This document shows, one piece after another, positions 45,389-56,203 of a stretch of 64,000 nucleotides of DNA. Below the pieces are notes generated by a model that saw only the letters and a list, made by a program, of their open reading frames with translations, did not search any database and was not told the DNA's origin. Position 1 is the first letter of the stretch. Every line of letters begins with the position of its first letter. The DNA is from Morchella semilibera (taxonomy: Eukaryota > Ascomycota > Pezizomycetes > Pezizales > Morchellaceae), in NCBI GenBank assembly GCA_009192285.1, contig WBVU01000003.1, forward strand, positions 3,069,973 to 3,133,972. Reading direction: 5' to 3'. A program made the translations under genes and the position numbers.

Positions 45389-47177
45389 GGAGGGTGAGGC
45401 CTCAGCTCTTGACTAGGGGCTGTTGAAAATATATATATTATATATAAATAAAATAAATAGCAAAAAAAAAGGATAGTACAGTATATTAGTGTAAATAATA
45501 TAGGGGGTGATAAATACCCCGAACATGGGCGCTGCGAGTGATAGATAATGACCCAGCACCACCACGCCACCCACAGCTCCTCTCCAGCTCACAGAAGCTA
45601 TCAAGGCCCCAGCAGTCATCATTACTATGGCCTGTGTGCCAGAAGTCATAACACAGACTAAACTATTGCGTCGTGGGAGAAGACGGATCACCAGAAATCA
45701 CTCGGTTGTCAATTCCGTCATGTGACCGAGCTGCCACCGACCCGGTGCCGCCCTGCCACCCTCTGCACATAGGGGAGGGTGGGCGGGAGCTACGCACAAA
45801 TCTCACCTCCACTCCCGCTCCCCGAAAGTAAAGTAGGACGGGCGATCCATCTGTAGCAGCTGAGGGAGAAAAACAAAACGTCCCGGTGCATGTGCCTGCT
45901 CCCCCAAACATCCCTTCTTCTTACATGTATAGTTATGTAGTTATGTAAGCCGCAGTGCTATAGAGAGCCGAGCATCCGTTTTACACCTCGCCGCATCCCG
46001 CCCCGCGGGGCGTGTTGAGTGTGCGGGCTGGCTGACCTATCCGTAACCGACATCTCACCTCTTCAAAAAGAGGTGAGGTAACCCCCCGCCAATCTAGGGG
46101 GGTATGGCTGCCGGTGGTGCGGTTGTGGCTGTAGAGTGCATACATACATACTAGGGGTTACCACCTCGCGACTGCGGGTTGTGTAAGTTTTGATCCTCTA
46201 GCTCTCTCTATGGTAGGTACATACATGTATACATGTACTCTAGTGCCAGTTCGATATTCCACATGGCGGCCTTCGGCCTCCCCCACAATCCCCATTCAGT
46301 TGATGCATTGCCAAGGAAAGGATCTTTCCACCCCACCCATAAGCCACAACGGCACAAACAAGAGCATCGTGGCGTGGCCTAGTGGTAATACACTGGGCTT
46401 CGTCATATGACCACGACAGGTTCAAACCCTGGTGGGAGCAGTGATGAGAATGCCCAATATGGTAGCGACGCTCTTGAGGGATGAGTACTCACTCACGTAA
46501 GTCTTTTATTGCCGGCTTTTTTTTATTTTTATTTTTAGCTTTGGGTGTACGTGCTCTGTATTGTATGGCTTCGGTGGATGATGTGCCAGAGACTCTTTGA
46601 AGTATGGATATCAAGTTCTCCTGGGCTTCTAGTGCAGCTGTTATTGGGTGCTTAGTTAGATACCTTAGTCGTGCTTGATTAATCATATTACAGAAACTTT
46701 CAAAACGGATGTAATCCAGTACATAATAGATACATGTAGACATGTAGTACTACCCCGTCCCGCAAAGCAGAGAGAAAGAGATACGACAGAGAAGGTGCAC
46801 GCCAGAGGTGGTGCAATGCAATATTTTCTATCCGCCCGCGATGGCCATGGACTGTCGTAGTATATCAATACATATTGAAATCAATGACTTGACTGCTTAG
46901 GGCGGATCGAGTGACATCCCATGACCGCAAACCACATGCTGCAAACCACATCACATACTGCTATTGATTCACTATGTACCTACACGAGTAAATAGAACAC
47001 CAAAACCAAATCGCTTGTCCACCGACAGCCTTTACAATCTCTACTCTGTAGCATCATCATCACCAAATTCATACAAAAACTAATTATCATAGGCCCCCAA
47101 ACTACAAAGAACCACCCACCTAGCTACAAAAACAAATAGACAAAAGAAAAACCTATACACCTACAAAACTCCCACCG
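45389..47177. other. Intergenic region between convergent CIA84-like and coiled-coil genes
   Basis: No protein gene is supported. It holds a possible short inverted-repeat pair (CGAGTGAT at 45535, ATCACTCG at 45697), TACATGTA at 45922, 46222, 46230 and 46731, and a Pol III-type unit at about 46365-46525. The final 250 bp is A/C-rich (3' region of the minus-strand gene). Confidence 0.5.
46365..46525 (+). ncRNA. tRNA-derived Pol III unit (SINE-like)
   Basis: TGGCCTAGTGG at 46375-46385 matches the Pol III A box and GGTTCAAACCC at 46419-46429 matches the B box, 33 nt apart as in tRNA genes. The first T run after them is TTTT at about 46504, with a longer one from 46517, so a transcript of about 140-160 nt is plausible. 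It is not a functional tRNA: the expected 7-bp acceptor stem and a regular anticodon arm do not pair. A tRNA head plus an unrelated 75-nt body before a T tract is the layout of a tRNA-derived SINE. I see no second copy in the window and no clear target-site duplication, so mobility is inferred. Confidence 0.5.
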
Positions 47178-49420
47178 CTACTTCTTCTTCCCCGCAAATA
47201 GCTTCTTCAGCGCATCAGGCCGCTTCTTCGCCGGACTGATGTCGCGATTAAACGCGCTGACCACCGGTACCAGCATCAACCCCGAATCCCCACCCACCGC
47301 AGGCATCACCTTCTTGCTCGCACCGCCGCCGCCGCCAGCCGCCGCCGCCGGACCTCCCAGGGGGGGCTGGTCCTGCGTGCCAAAGTTCATGACGAGGCGT
47401 CCTGTGCCGTCGTCCTCGTCAAAGACGGTGGGCATGATCCCCTTGCCCTTGCCCTTGCCCTTGCCGGGTTTCTGTCCTCTGCTGCTGCTTTCTTTTCTGT
47501 GGCAGCGGGGGCCTTTTCTGGTGCTTTTTCCTTCTCTGGCGCCTTCTCCTTTTCCGATACTTTCTCCTTCTTCTCAGCAGCAGTCTTTTTCGGCTTCGCG
47601 GCAGCAACAGGCTTAGCCGGCACCGGGATCGAACTCGGCGAATCAAAGATGCCCAACTCCTTCTCCACCACCTTCTCCACCACCTTCCCGGCCGCCTTCT
47701 TCCCCTTTGCCTTCGGCCTCACCCTCACCAGCTCCGGCTCGGGGCTCTGCGCCTCTTCCTCTTCCTCCTCCACCGCCGGCTCAGCAGCAATCCTCCTCTT
47801 CCTCGCTGCGCCGGCCAGTAGCAGCCTCGTCGGCTCCTTACTCTCCACCACAGCGGGCAAGAGCACGCTCTGTTCAGTCGCGTCCATCTCCGCGATCGTG
47901 TCTGCGCCCGCCATGGTCGGCGTCGCCGGATCTTCACTCCCGCTCGCCGCAGCGCCAACGACAGGCACGGTCTTGCGCAGGAACGGCGTGATGCTAAAGT
48001 CGCTGACCTTGGGGCCCTCCTTGCGGACGCGCTTCGTCGACTGCTCAAGGTCCTCCATAGTGAAGCCAGGGCGCTTCTTGTTGTCTGTTTCCGGCAGCGT
48101 TACCTTCTTCGTCTTTGTGGCTGCGAGTTTTGCACGTGTGGACTCTAGCAGTGAGGTTGCTGATGTTAGTTTAGCCGTGAGGGCCGTGTATTGCCCCGAG
48201 AGCTCCGCGAGCTCTGACTCTGCTTTTTCGCGCAGCTTTGTTTCACGCTTAAGGGCGGCTACGGTGTCTTTATCTTTAGCTGCTGGTGGTGGTGGGGCCT
48301 TGCGAGCGGCGTCAAGGTCGGTACGGAGGGAGGCGAGCTGCTTTTCGAGGGAGGCAATCTCCTTCTTTGCGGCACGGGTGGCATCGTCGACGGCCTTTTG
48401 GATGGTAGATTGGGCATCGTCTAGCTCGAGGCGGAGGGTTGCGAGCTCGGACTCGAGGGCGGCCTTTGTGGCGGCCTTGGAGGTGAGGGATTTGGCGAGG
48501 CGGTCGACATGGTCTTGAAGTTTTACTTTGAGGGTTTGGAGCTCGTCTTTGAGGGTTTCAATGGTCGCGCGGGCTTCTATGAGTTCCTCGGGGGAGGCGG
48601 CAGCCTTGAGGGTGGCGGCGTGGGTGCTCTTGAGTTTTTTGATGGCTTGCTCGTGCTCGGTGGTGAGCGCCCCGATGGTGTCCTTGTTGGTCTCATTCTC
48701 CTGGTTCAGGGAGTCCACGGCGGCGGTCTGGGTCTTGAGCTCACGCTCCACATCCTTCACGGAGGCCCGTAGCTTCTTGTGCTCGTCCTTGAGCTTCTTA
48801 TAATCCTCTACGACCTCCACCGCCTTCTCCGCCTTCTTTAGCGCGGCCTCCCTGAGCTCTGCATTCTCCTTATCCAGCTCCGCACACTTCCCCTTCAGCT
48901 CCTCGACCTCAGCCGCTAGCGCGCCCTGCGCCGTCCCCTCCTCCAGCAGACGCCCCTTCAGCCGCTCCTCCAATTCCTTGCTGCGCTCCAGCACACCATT
49001 ATGCATATCCTCCAGCGCCTTGTTGCGGGCAGACGACTCCCGCAGCTTCTCCTCAAGTCTGGTGACGCGCGCGGTCCCGCGGGCGGCGGCAGACTCGTAC
49101 CAGGTCATGCGTTTCGTGGTGGCCGCGAGGGCATCCTCGAGCTCTGTGGTGTAGGTGAGGTGGCTGTTGTAGTCGGCGAGGAGGAGCTTGTACTCGGGTT
49201 CTAGGTGGAGGAGGCGCACGCGGAGTTGTCGCTGCTCCTCGGCGCCTTCAAGGCGCGTACTTGTGTGGTTGGTTTTCTCGTATGAGAGGAGGGACTGGGC
49301 CGTTGCGAGTTGACGCCGGAGCTGGAGGGGGGGGGGGGTCAGCTAGGGGTTTTTGTGAGGGGAGGAAGATGGGGGAAGTACGTCGGCGAGCTCGAAGGCA
49401 GTGTCGCGGTCGATTGCCAT
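47178..49420 (-). CDS. Long coiled-coil protein with basic nuclear-type tail (apparent 1-nt frame break)
   Basis: Function not recognised with confidence. Exons 49420-49382 and 49321-47178 (60-nt intron) encode about 727 aa if one base is restored. Residues about 14-400 form an almost unbroken heptad coiled coil (repeated EELK, LEKQL, KAEKAVEVVEDYKKLKDE). Then come a conserved-looking block DFSITPFLRKT, a basic KRRI stretch, Lys/Pro/Ala/Glu repeats, FDEDDGTG and a basic end KKLFAGKKK. Fungal nuclear or chromosome proteins with a TPFL block and a C-terminal FDEDD element exist, but I cannot name the family safely. The frame break is at the T3 run 47469-47471 (A3 in the transcript): four As would join the Lys/Glu-rich part to KPGKGKGKGKGIMPTVFDE, while the uncorrected frame ends in Arg-Ala repeats at 47387. 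The antisense open frame at 47499-48518 is a composition shadow. Confidence 0.75.
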
Positions 49421-50119
49421 TGGGACGCGCTGTGCTGTGTACTGTGCAATAATATAGGTACTGTGTAAGAGCAAGTGATGTGGGGAATAGGTTAGAGCAG
49501 AGTGGAGAGGGTGTGGGGGGTGAGATTGGTTGAGGGGGAAAGAGGCGGGAAGGAAGAGAAGAGGGGAGGGGAGAGAGGGGCAGGGTCGTGATAGTTGATA
49601 TCGATTGATTTATTGGAATTGATGATGATTGAGGCTGTTGACGGAGGTCTAGCTGTCCATCCACCTACATAGCAATGATAATAAACAACAAAACATATGC
49701 CCCCTCCCCGTGCGTGTCTTTGTTGACCTGAAGACAAACGAGAGGGACAGAAGAGAAGAGAGACAAAGAGAGACAAAAGAGAAGAAAGAAGAAAGAAGAG
49801 AAGAAGAGAAGAAGAAGAGAAGAAGAGAAGAAGAAGAGAAGAAGAGAAGAAGACCCCTGCAGCAACAACAGAACTCTCGGTTATGTAACAACGCGAATCG
49901 AATCGCGGCTGACGTTGCGTCGACCCCCAAAGTGACCACATTGCGTTTACACACACACTTCTTCTTCGACGTCTTCGTCTTCGTCTTCTGTTACAACAAA
50001 AAAAAAAGATAACATTAATCCCCCAATTAACAACAATTGAAAAATCAACACTACAGAAATATTCAATTACAGCTCCTTCAGCTATCTATCTACTAGATAG
50101 CACCACCACCACCACCACA
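49421..50119. promoter_or_regulatory. Divergent promoter between the coiled-coil gene and OST3
   Basis: A 0.7-kb interval between two divergent starts. Its centre is a strand-asymmetric purine tract at about 49739-49853 made of GAA, GAGAA and GAAGA steps, followed by T/C-rich sequence and a (CCA)n run directly before the OST3 ATG. Such homopurine tracts are common nucleosome-depleted promoter elements in fungi; here that role is inferred. Confidence 0.5.
49739..49853 (+). repeat. Polypurine GA/GAA tract
   Basis: About 115 bp of almost pure A/G with irregular 9- and 12-bp internal periodicity (GAAGAGAAGAA units), lying in the divergent promoter. It could form H-DNA; length variation is likely. 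Confidence 0.9.
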
Positions 50120-51285
50120 ATGCATATCCTCACGCCCCTCTCCCTCCTCCTCGCCTCAGCAGCTTCACTTCTCCCCACCGCCCTCGCTGTACAGTCCACC
50201 ACCAGTGCCACCGACGCCATTGTATCAAAGAAATTCAACAAGTTTAGTACACTCCTTAACACAAAGCACAAGGGTGGCCACCTGCAGCTCACAGATGCCC
50301 TCTACGATGACCTCACCACCGGCCCGCGCAACTACACCGCCGTTGTCCTCTTGACGGCCCTCGAGTCACGCATCGGCTGCCAGCTCTGCCGTGAGTTCGG
50401 TCCCGAGTACGACCTGCTCGCAAAGAGCTGGGCTGTCGATCATACTCCTACAGATGGCCTCTTCTTCGCCGAGCTAGACTTTGCCAACGCGCGCACCACG
50501 TTCCAGAAGGTATACCCCCCCCCCTCTCCCCCACTTCCCATTAAAAATGCGCTCCTCTGACACCACCACCAGCTACAACTCACCACCGCTCCCGTCCTCT
50601 TCCTCTTCCCGCCCAGCGTCGGCCCCAATGCCGACCCCGAACACATTGACACCCCCTACCGCTTCGAGTTCAACAAGATGCAGACCAAAGCCGAGGCCGT
50701 CGCTCGCTTCATTAGCGTCCACTCGTCGCATTCGCCCGTCGTCCAGCGCCCCTTCAACTACGCAAAACTTGGTGTCACCGTCGGCGCCTTCCTGTTTGGC
50801 ATCACCGCGCTCAAGCTCGCCTTCCCGTTCTTCAAGCCTATGCTCTACAGCCGTAACCTCTGGGCCGCAGTCTCCCTCATTGCCATCCTCCTCTTCACTA
50901 GCGGCCACATGTTTAACCACATTCGCCGTGTCCCCTACGTCGCCAACAATGGCCGTGGAGGCGTCAGCTATATCGCCGGAGGGTTCAGTAACCAGTTTGG
51001 TCTGGAGACGCAGATTGTTGCTGTTATTTGTGAGTTCTTCTCTTTGGTGGTGGTGGTAGGGTATGGGTAGGATGGGGCTGACGGCTAACTGCGAGTGTAG
51101 ACGCAATCTTAAGCTTCGCGACCATCTCGCTAGCCATGAAGACCCCGCGTATCGTAGACCCTGCCAGGCAGAAGACCGCCATCGTCATCTGGAACATTGT
51201 TCTTCTCATCGCCTTCAGCTTCCTCATGAACCTGTTTAAGCAGAAGAACGGCAGCTATCCGTTCTTCCTGCCGCCGCTAATGTAA
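50120..51285 (+). CDS. OST3: Oligosaccharyltransferase gamma subunit Ost3/Ost6 (thioredoxin-like)
   Basis: ER membrane subunit of the oligosaccharyltransferase, whose luminal thioredoxin-like domain helps N-glycosylation of disulphide-prone sites. Exons 50120-50509, 50573-51029 and 51101-51285 (63- and 71-nt introns); 343 aa, the usual length. A cleavable signal peptide spans residues 1-23. The luminal domain carries the redox motif CQLC (Cys87 and Cys90) in ESRIGCQLCREFGPEYDLL. Four C-terminal transmembrane helices follow: LGVTVGAFLFGITALKLAF, LWAAVSLIAILLFTSGHMF, the segment around YAILSFATISLAM and IVIWNIVLLIAFSFLMNLF. GGFSNQFGLETQIVA, RRVPYVA and a C-terminal NGSYPFFLPPLM match the family. 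Splice junctions are clean and there are no anomalies. Confidence 0.95.
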
Positions 51286-54200
51286 AACAGTAGTTGTAGT
51301 TGTAGTAGGTTGCTTTTTCAGGTTACGAGAAAAAGAGAGAGGGGAGGGGGGGGTGTACTTCTAGGCTGGCGGGTTTGGGTTTAGATGTGATTCACGTGTG
51401 TATGCCAACGGTGAAGGGCTAGGTGTATGTGGGTACATGTAGGGATTGATAAGATCAGTCAGTGTGATATCAGGATTGCAAGGAATTGGACTGCAAAAAA
51501 AATTGAATATGTTTCTATCTCTCTTTGGAAATGTGTATGTGGTTGTGATCACGGGGGATCACTCGCGCGCCAAGGATGGCCGGGTAATCGTGGTTCTTTT
51601 AAAGCCCCCCCCCCCCACTTGCAGTCTCCCACTCTTCTACTCATCCACCAGCACCCAACCATGATCAGGGGGTCAATCAAAGACCCCCGGAAAGAAAGGG
51701 TCAATTCTACAACATTCAACAAACAAACCAGCCCAAACACCACTATCTCCGTAAGTCCCCCCCCCAGCCCCGCTCTCCATTTCCACACCCATACCCAACC
51801 GCGCCCTCTTTGCATCTGCCGCTGTATTTCTTCCCATTGAAAGGCACGATTCACTCTTGGCGCGGAGAATAAACGCCGTGTAACGTTTGCTCGGTGGAGC
51901 ACGTCTTGTCCCTCCCCCCCCGCCGTCTCTGTGCGGTGTCGTGCGGGTGTGGGGGGTGTGTGTGGCGTACATTTTTATCTTTCGTTGCTTTTGTTCTTGT
52001 GGAGTTGGGCTAATGGTGGGGTTTAGGTTATAGGATAGGTATGCGTTCTGGTAACTAGGGAAGGAAAGGTAAAAGAGAAAAAGGAGGGGTACACGCACCG
52101 CGTTGCTGCGTTCTACGGGGCGGGGTGTTTCTCTGGGGGGGGGGTCAACTAACTAGCCAGCCAGCCAGCGGCCCGTGATAGAGGATTCCTGACGTGGATT
52201 GCTGCAATGTCCAGCTTAGCAGGGACCGGCCCGGTGCTGGTTTTTTTTTTCCTTTCTTCTTGGGCCCGGCTGTCGTTGTGGGTAGGTGCCACCGGTATGG
52301 ATATGGGTGTGCTAACTTGTAGGTATGGTATGCGGCCGAGATTTTGGAGCCGTGGGGGGTTTTTTTTTTATATTTTTTTTTTATATCTGCCTTGCTCCTC
52401 TGGCTTGGCCCTTGTGGTGTGCCGGCTTGGAGCCCGAAACAGCATCTCCGGGTTTGTTGTTGTCTTGCGACAGCATGGTAATGTAGATGGGCTGAATTGA
52501 GAGCCGGTTGTAGGTCTGGCCGCGGATCGTCCTATCTTCTGGAGCGGGTGGTAACTAGAGTAGGTAGTCTAAGAATAGTCCTCTGAACCGATTAGGCTAT
52601 GGTCTCGACTTTGGGGCTGGCTGTGCCCGCGTAATAGGGTGTTGGTTTGTGGCGTTTGTCACCTCGGCCTCCATGGGCCAGTTATGATAGCTATGGTGCT
52701 GTTAGCATGGCATGAATGGGGGGAGTTGTGGCCCGTTAAACATAAGTTCTGTGAGTGGAGAAATACGTCTTTTGCGAAAGACAGAGCACATAATACGGAA
52801 ATAAGTATTCTTGAATGACGACAAACGGATTGTCCAAATAGCGGATCTGACCAAGAATTCAGTTGCGGTATCAATAAAAAGCATAACGGACTTTTTTTCT
52901 GGCTACATCATGGGTTATCACTCGGTAACATTCATCCCACATGCGGGAAATCTTATCTCTTCCGCCGGCGATTAAGCTTTTGGGAGGCCACCTCCGCCAT
53001 CGTGAAAACTATAAACTAGTTCTCAGAAATACAGACGGCGTGTTTCCGAGGGAATTTTCGGTGCACGATGCACTCTGCGGCCTCCTAAAATGTTGGCAGT
53101 TTCATATATGATGGTATTACATCCAAATCCACCTAGCCATATGTAACTTAGAGTGAAAAGACGAAAAAGCTTTGAATACCTCCCCGGCCAGAAAAAGAAA
53201 TAAGCATAGCATTATTTACATCGTCTCGTCCTGCGACAACCACACTCCTTTAATTTTTGATCTGGTAGGGCATCCGATAACGACGAGCGTGTTAAAGGCC
53301 CGTACGTACAGCCGTGGCCCCCCTATGCGGCCCCGGAAGCTATTCATCTATACTTAGATAGCCAGCCATTTTTTATTATGGAAGCTAGACTTGTCCGCTT
53401 GAAACAGATATCAAGGTAAGAATTCGGGGGCTCGAGTAGGTGGCCTGTTTCGTCCAGCCACTTGCGATAACATATATCCCTAGTACTGTTCACATACCAT
53501 TCACGGAGGGGGAAACTGTTCATATGCCACTCACGGAGGGGGAAACCCCTTCAGGTGATGGGCTGAGAAACATCATCTTTCGATCGATTTCTAGTCATTA
53601 AGCTTAGTCAGCTAGGGTTTGTGTATTTGATAGTTGGAGTAGTAAGTTGTAATTAAGGAAAAAGAGATTGGTCTTGAAAGTGATACTTATTGACGTGAGG
53701 GTAATGGTTAAAGGTTACCAATGGAACTGCGTATGGTAGTACTACTAGAGTAACTAAATCTGGTAAGACATTACTAGCTGATGTCTCACAATATTAAAAA
53801 CATCTAGAAGCTCATGCTTTGATAGGAGAAGGAGGGTTGGGCTTACTGCCCTGGCCATAGTAATTGTGCTACAAGCTAAAAGAAGTGAATATTTGGGTCA
53901 GAGGTCACAATCCAGGCACCTAGCTGAGCATAACTGGTCGGTGTCAAGCCTATCCTTCTTGAAGCAAGCAAATTCCTCTCCAGGTAATCGGGATGACGAA
54001 ATGCGCGATGGGCTGAAAGCTGGAGAACTCTGCATTGGCATGTTTATGTACCTGTACTCTATATCGCGCCACCGCCGTGCGCTATTTCCCTTGCTCGCGT
54101 AAAATATGCACTTTTATCCCGTCGGGGGCTACAAAGATAGTGCGTTTCCAAGGTGGGAGCAGCGTTGAAGTATAGAAGTCTGTTTATCGCCGTGGATCCC

Positions 54201-56203
54201 CCTTTTTGTTGTCCATTGTGCTGGCAAACAGGTGATTGGGTTGGGAGGAGATATCGGTATAGTGATTGTCTGCGGCCCTTTGTTGAGACCAGAGACATGG
54301 ACTAGAGTGAGAGATTGTTCTAGGCCACGGGTAGAATGGGGAGAGGGGCTTCTGAGTATGTGGTTGAGCGGTTCGCTTGAATTAAACATAAATATACGGG
54401 TGGGCTTCTCAATACAGGGACGCAGAGTGCAACTAAGGATAGATCGAGAGTCGCCCTCGCCATATAGAGTCGTCCGATACTTTGGGAAACTGTGGAGTTT
54501 GCCATTACTTTCTGGGTTCCAATATAAACTATCAAAAGTTATTATCATAATATGTAATAACCCATAGCTCAATTTAAAGGAAATGGTGTAAGTAGATGGT
54601 TTGTCTCCTAGATTCAAGGCTGAGTTTGGGATTCGGTTTTTGGTGTTAAGAGGATACATATGCAACAGTACTTTCGGCGTTGGGGATGAGTGTAACTGCA
54701 CCCTATCATACTTTACAATCCAAACTCGCCTATGGCCATGACATACGGATCTATGCACAAGGCCTCAGAACTGTATGACCGAACGGGTATATGTACTCTG
54801 GTCTAACTGTAGAATGTGCTTGATTCTATAGCTAAACACACTGCCATATATCAATCGCGGTACCGGTAATTACATGTAGTACCGTGTGAGGGGACGATGT
54901 TCGCCAAAGGCTAATAAATAAAGCCACTTCTCGGGGCAGATTGAGTAAGATTCTCCAGGTAAGCCACTTGCATCACAAAGGAAGGGCTTATAGTCAGGAA
55001 CGTGGTCCAGGGGGCTGAGATTATGTAGAGTAGGGATTAAAATTCCCGATTTGGAGTTGCCTAATATTAATGCCCCCACAAAATACACAGGCGTTGATTG
55101 GCGGGCCCATAATTATCAATCTAATCCCACACCCCAACTAACCTACATAGAATAAATTAGAAGTGAAACTATCGAAGATAAATACCGGTACTTATCTTTT
55201 CCAACAGCATATGATAGAACAATCGGAAGTTTTCTGCCCTTCCACTTTCACAAGTGTGACACGAGATGGAAGATGACAGATACATAGGAGGTGGGGCGGA
55301 AAATATCAGTTTTATTCTATTTTGGTGGCGGATACTTACATGGGGGGGATCCAAGGGTCAGATATTTGCGTGTAGGTGGAAGATCCGGGCCCTGTCCCTT
55401 CCTGTTAGTACAGCTAAGTGCGTTACCCCCAGAAATCTCGAGAAGCAATGGGGGTAGAGGAGATATGAGTGAATGTAGTAGAAGCTGGGGAAAAAAAAAA
55501 AAAAAAAAAAGAGGCTGTAGAGAGTTCTTACGAGTACTGCCCAAAGATCCTGCCTACCCACCTCTTGGATTGCAATTAATTTCTTTACTGTCAGCAGTAC
55601 CAGACCGTTCTCTACTAGATACATGTATGTACATGTAGATAGACATGGGTTCAGGACTCAATATACTGAAGTCCTTAATCTACACGTTTGCTCTTAGATG
55701 TGACCCTTTTATTGGAAGGCGCGAAAAGAAAGTTTAGCTTCCCGAAGTTGGCTTGACGGGACATCGTTTGTATTCGGTAACCGTAGGCCTTTATGTAGGT
55801 CCCGTGAGGCTGTTCCAGGTCCTGACTCCCCTACTATCAACTATACTCCCAAACCAGAGAGTGTCCCGCTCTTTTTTTCTCAGCTTCCTTTTCAACCCTT
55901 CCACATCCCCATCGTTGGGGACCTTTATGCAAGACCGATATTACCTTACATCTTCTTTTACCTCCCTCCCTTTGACGTAATCTTCCGTTGTTGTCTGCAA
56001 TTGAGTAATCGAGCCCGCGGTCCACTCTAGCGCGCCCCTCCGCTCAGACTTCAACTTAATCATCCCCTCCTTCTTTCTTGAGATCTCATCCCCAGAAATA
56101 AAATTTCAATATCATATCAACCTCAGCCTAAGCTACAGCCGTGCACAGACAGCTTAACAGTACCAAAAGAGTAAGAGATATCAACTGATATCTTCAAGAC
56201 GGC
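51286..56203. other. Long intergenic region, 4.9 kb
   Basis: No supportable gene. It contains C and G runs near 51.60, 51.77, 51.92 and 52.13 kb, ATCACTCG at 51558 and 52917, TACATGTA at 51434, 54871, 55620 and 55630, a 30-bp tandem duplication at 53485-53544 and an A20-like run at about 55491-55510. The last 250 bp before 56204 is CT-rich and then A-rich, like a leader of the GH16 gene. Confidence 0.5.
53485..53544 (+). repeat. 30-bp tandem duplication
   Basis: Two head-to-tail 30-bp units (53485-53514 and 53515-53544) that differ at three positions, each ending in TCACGGAGGGGGAA. All three differences are transitions. Confidence 0.92.

Noticed and set aside
46365-46440. Functional tRNA gene
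   Set aside because: A and B boxes are present, but the acceptor stem and anticodon arm do not pair, so it is listed as a tRNA-derived Pol III unit.
47499-48518. 339-codon plus-strand frame antisense to the coiled-coil gene
   Set aside because: Ser/Ala/Phe-rich shadow of Glu/Lys/Ala-rich heptads; no start context, domain or splice logic.
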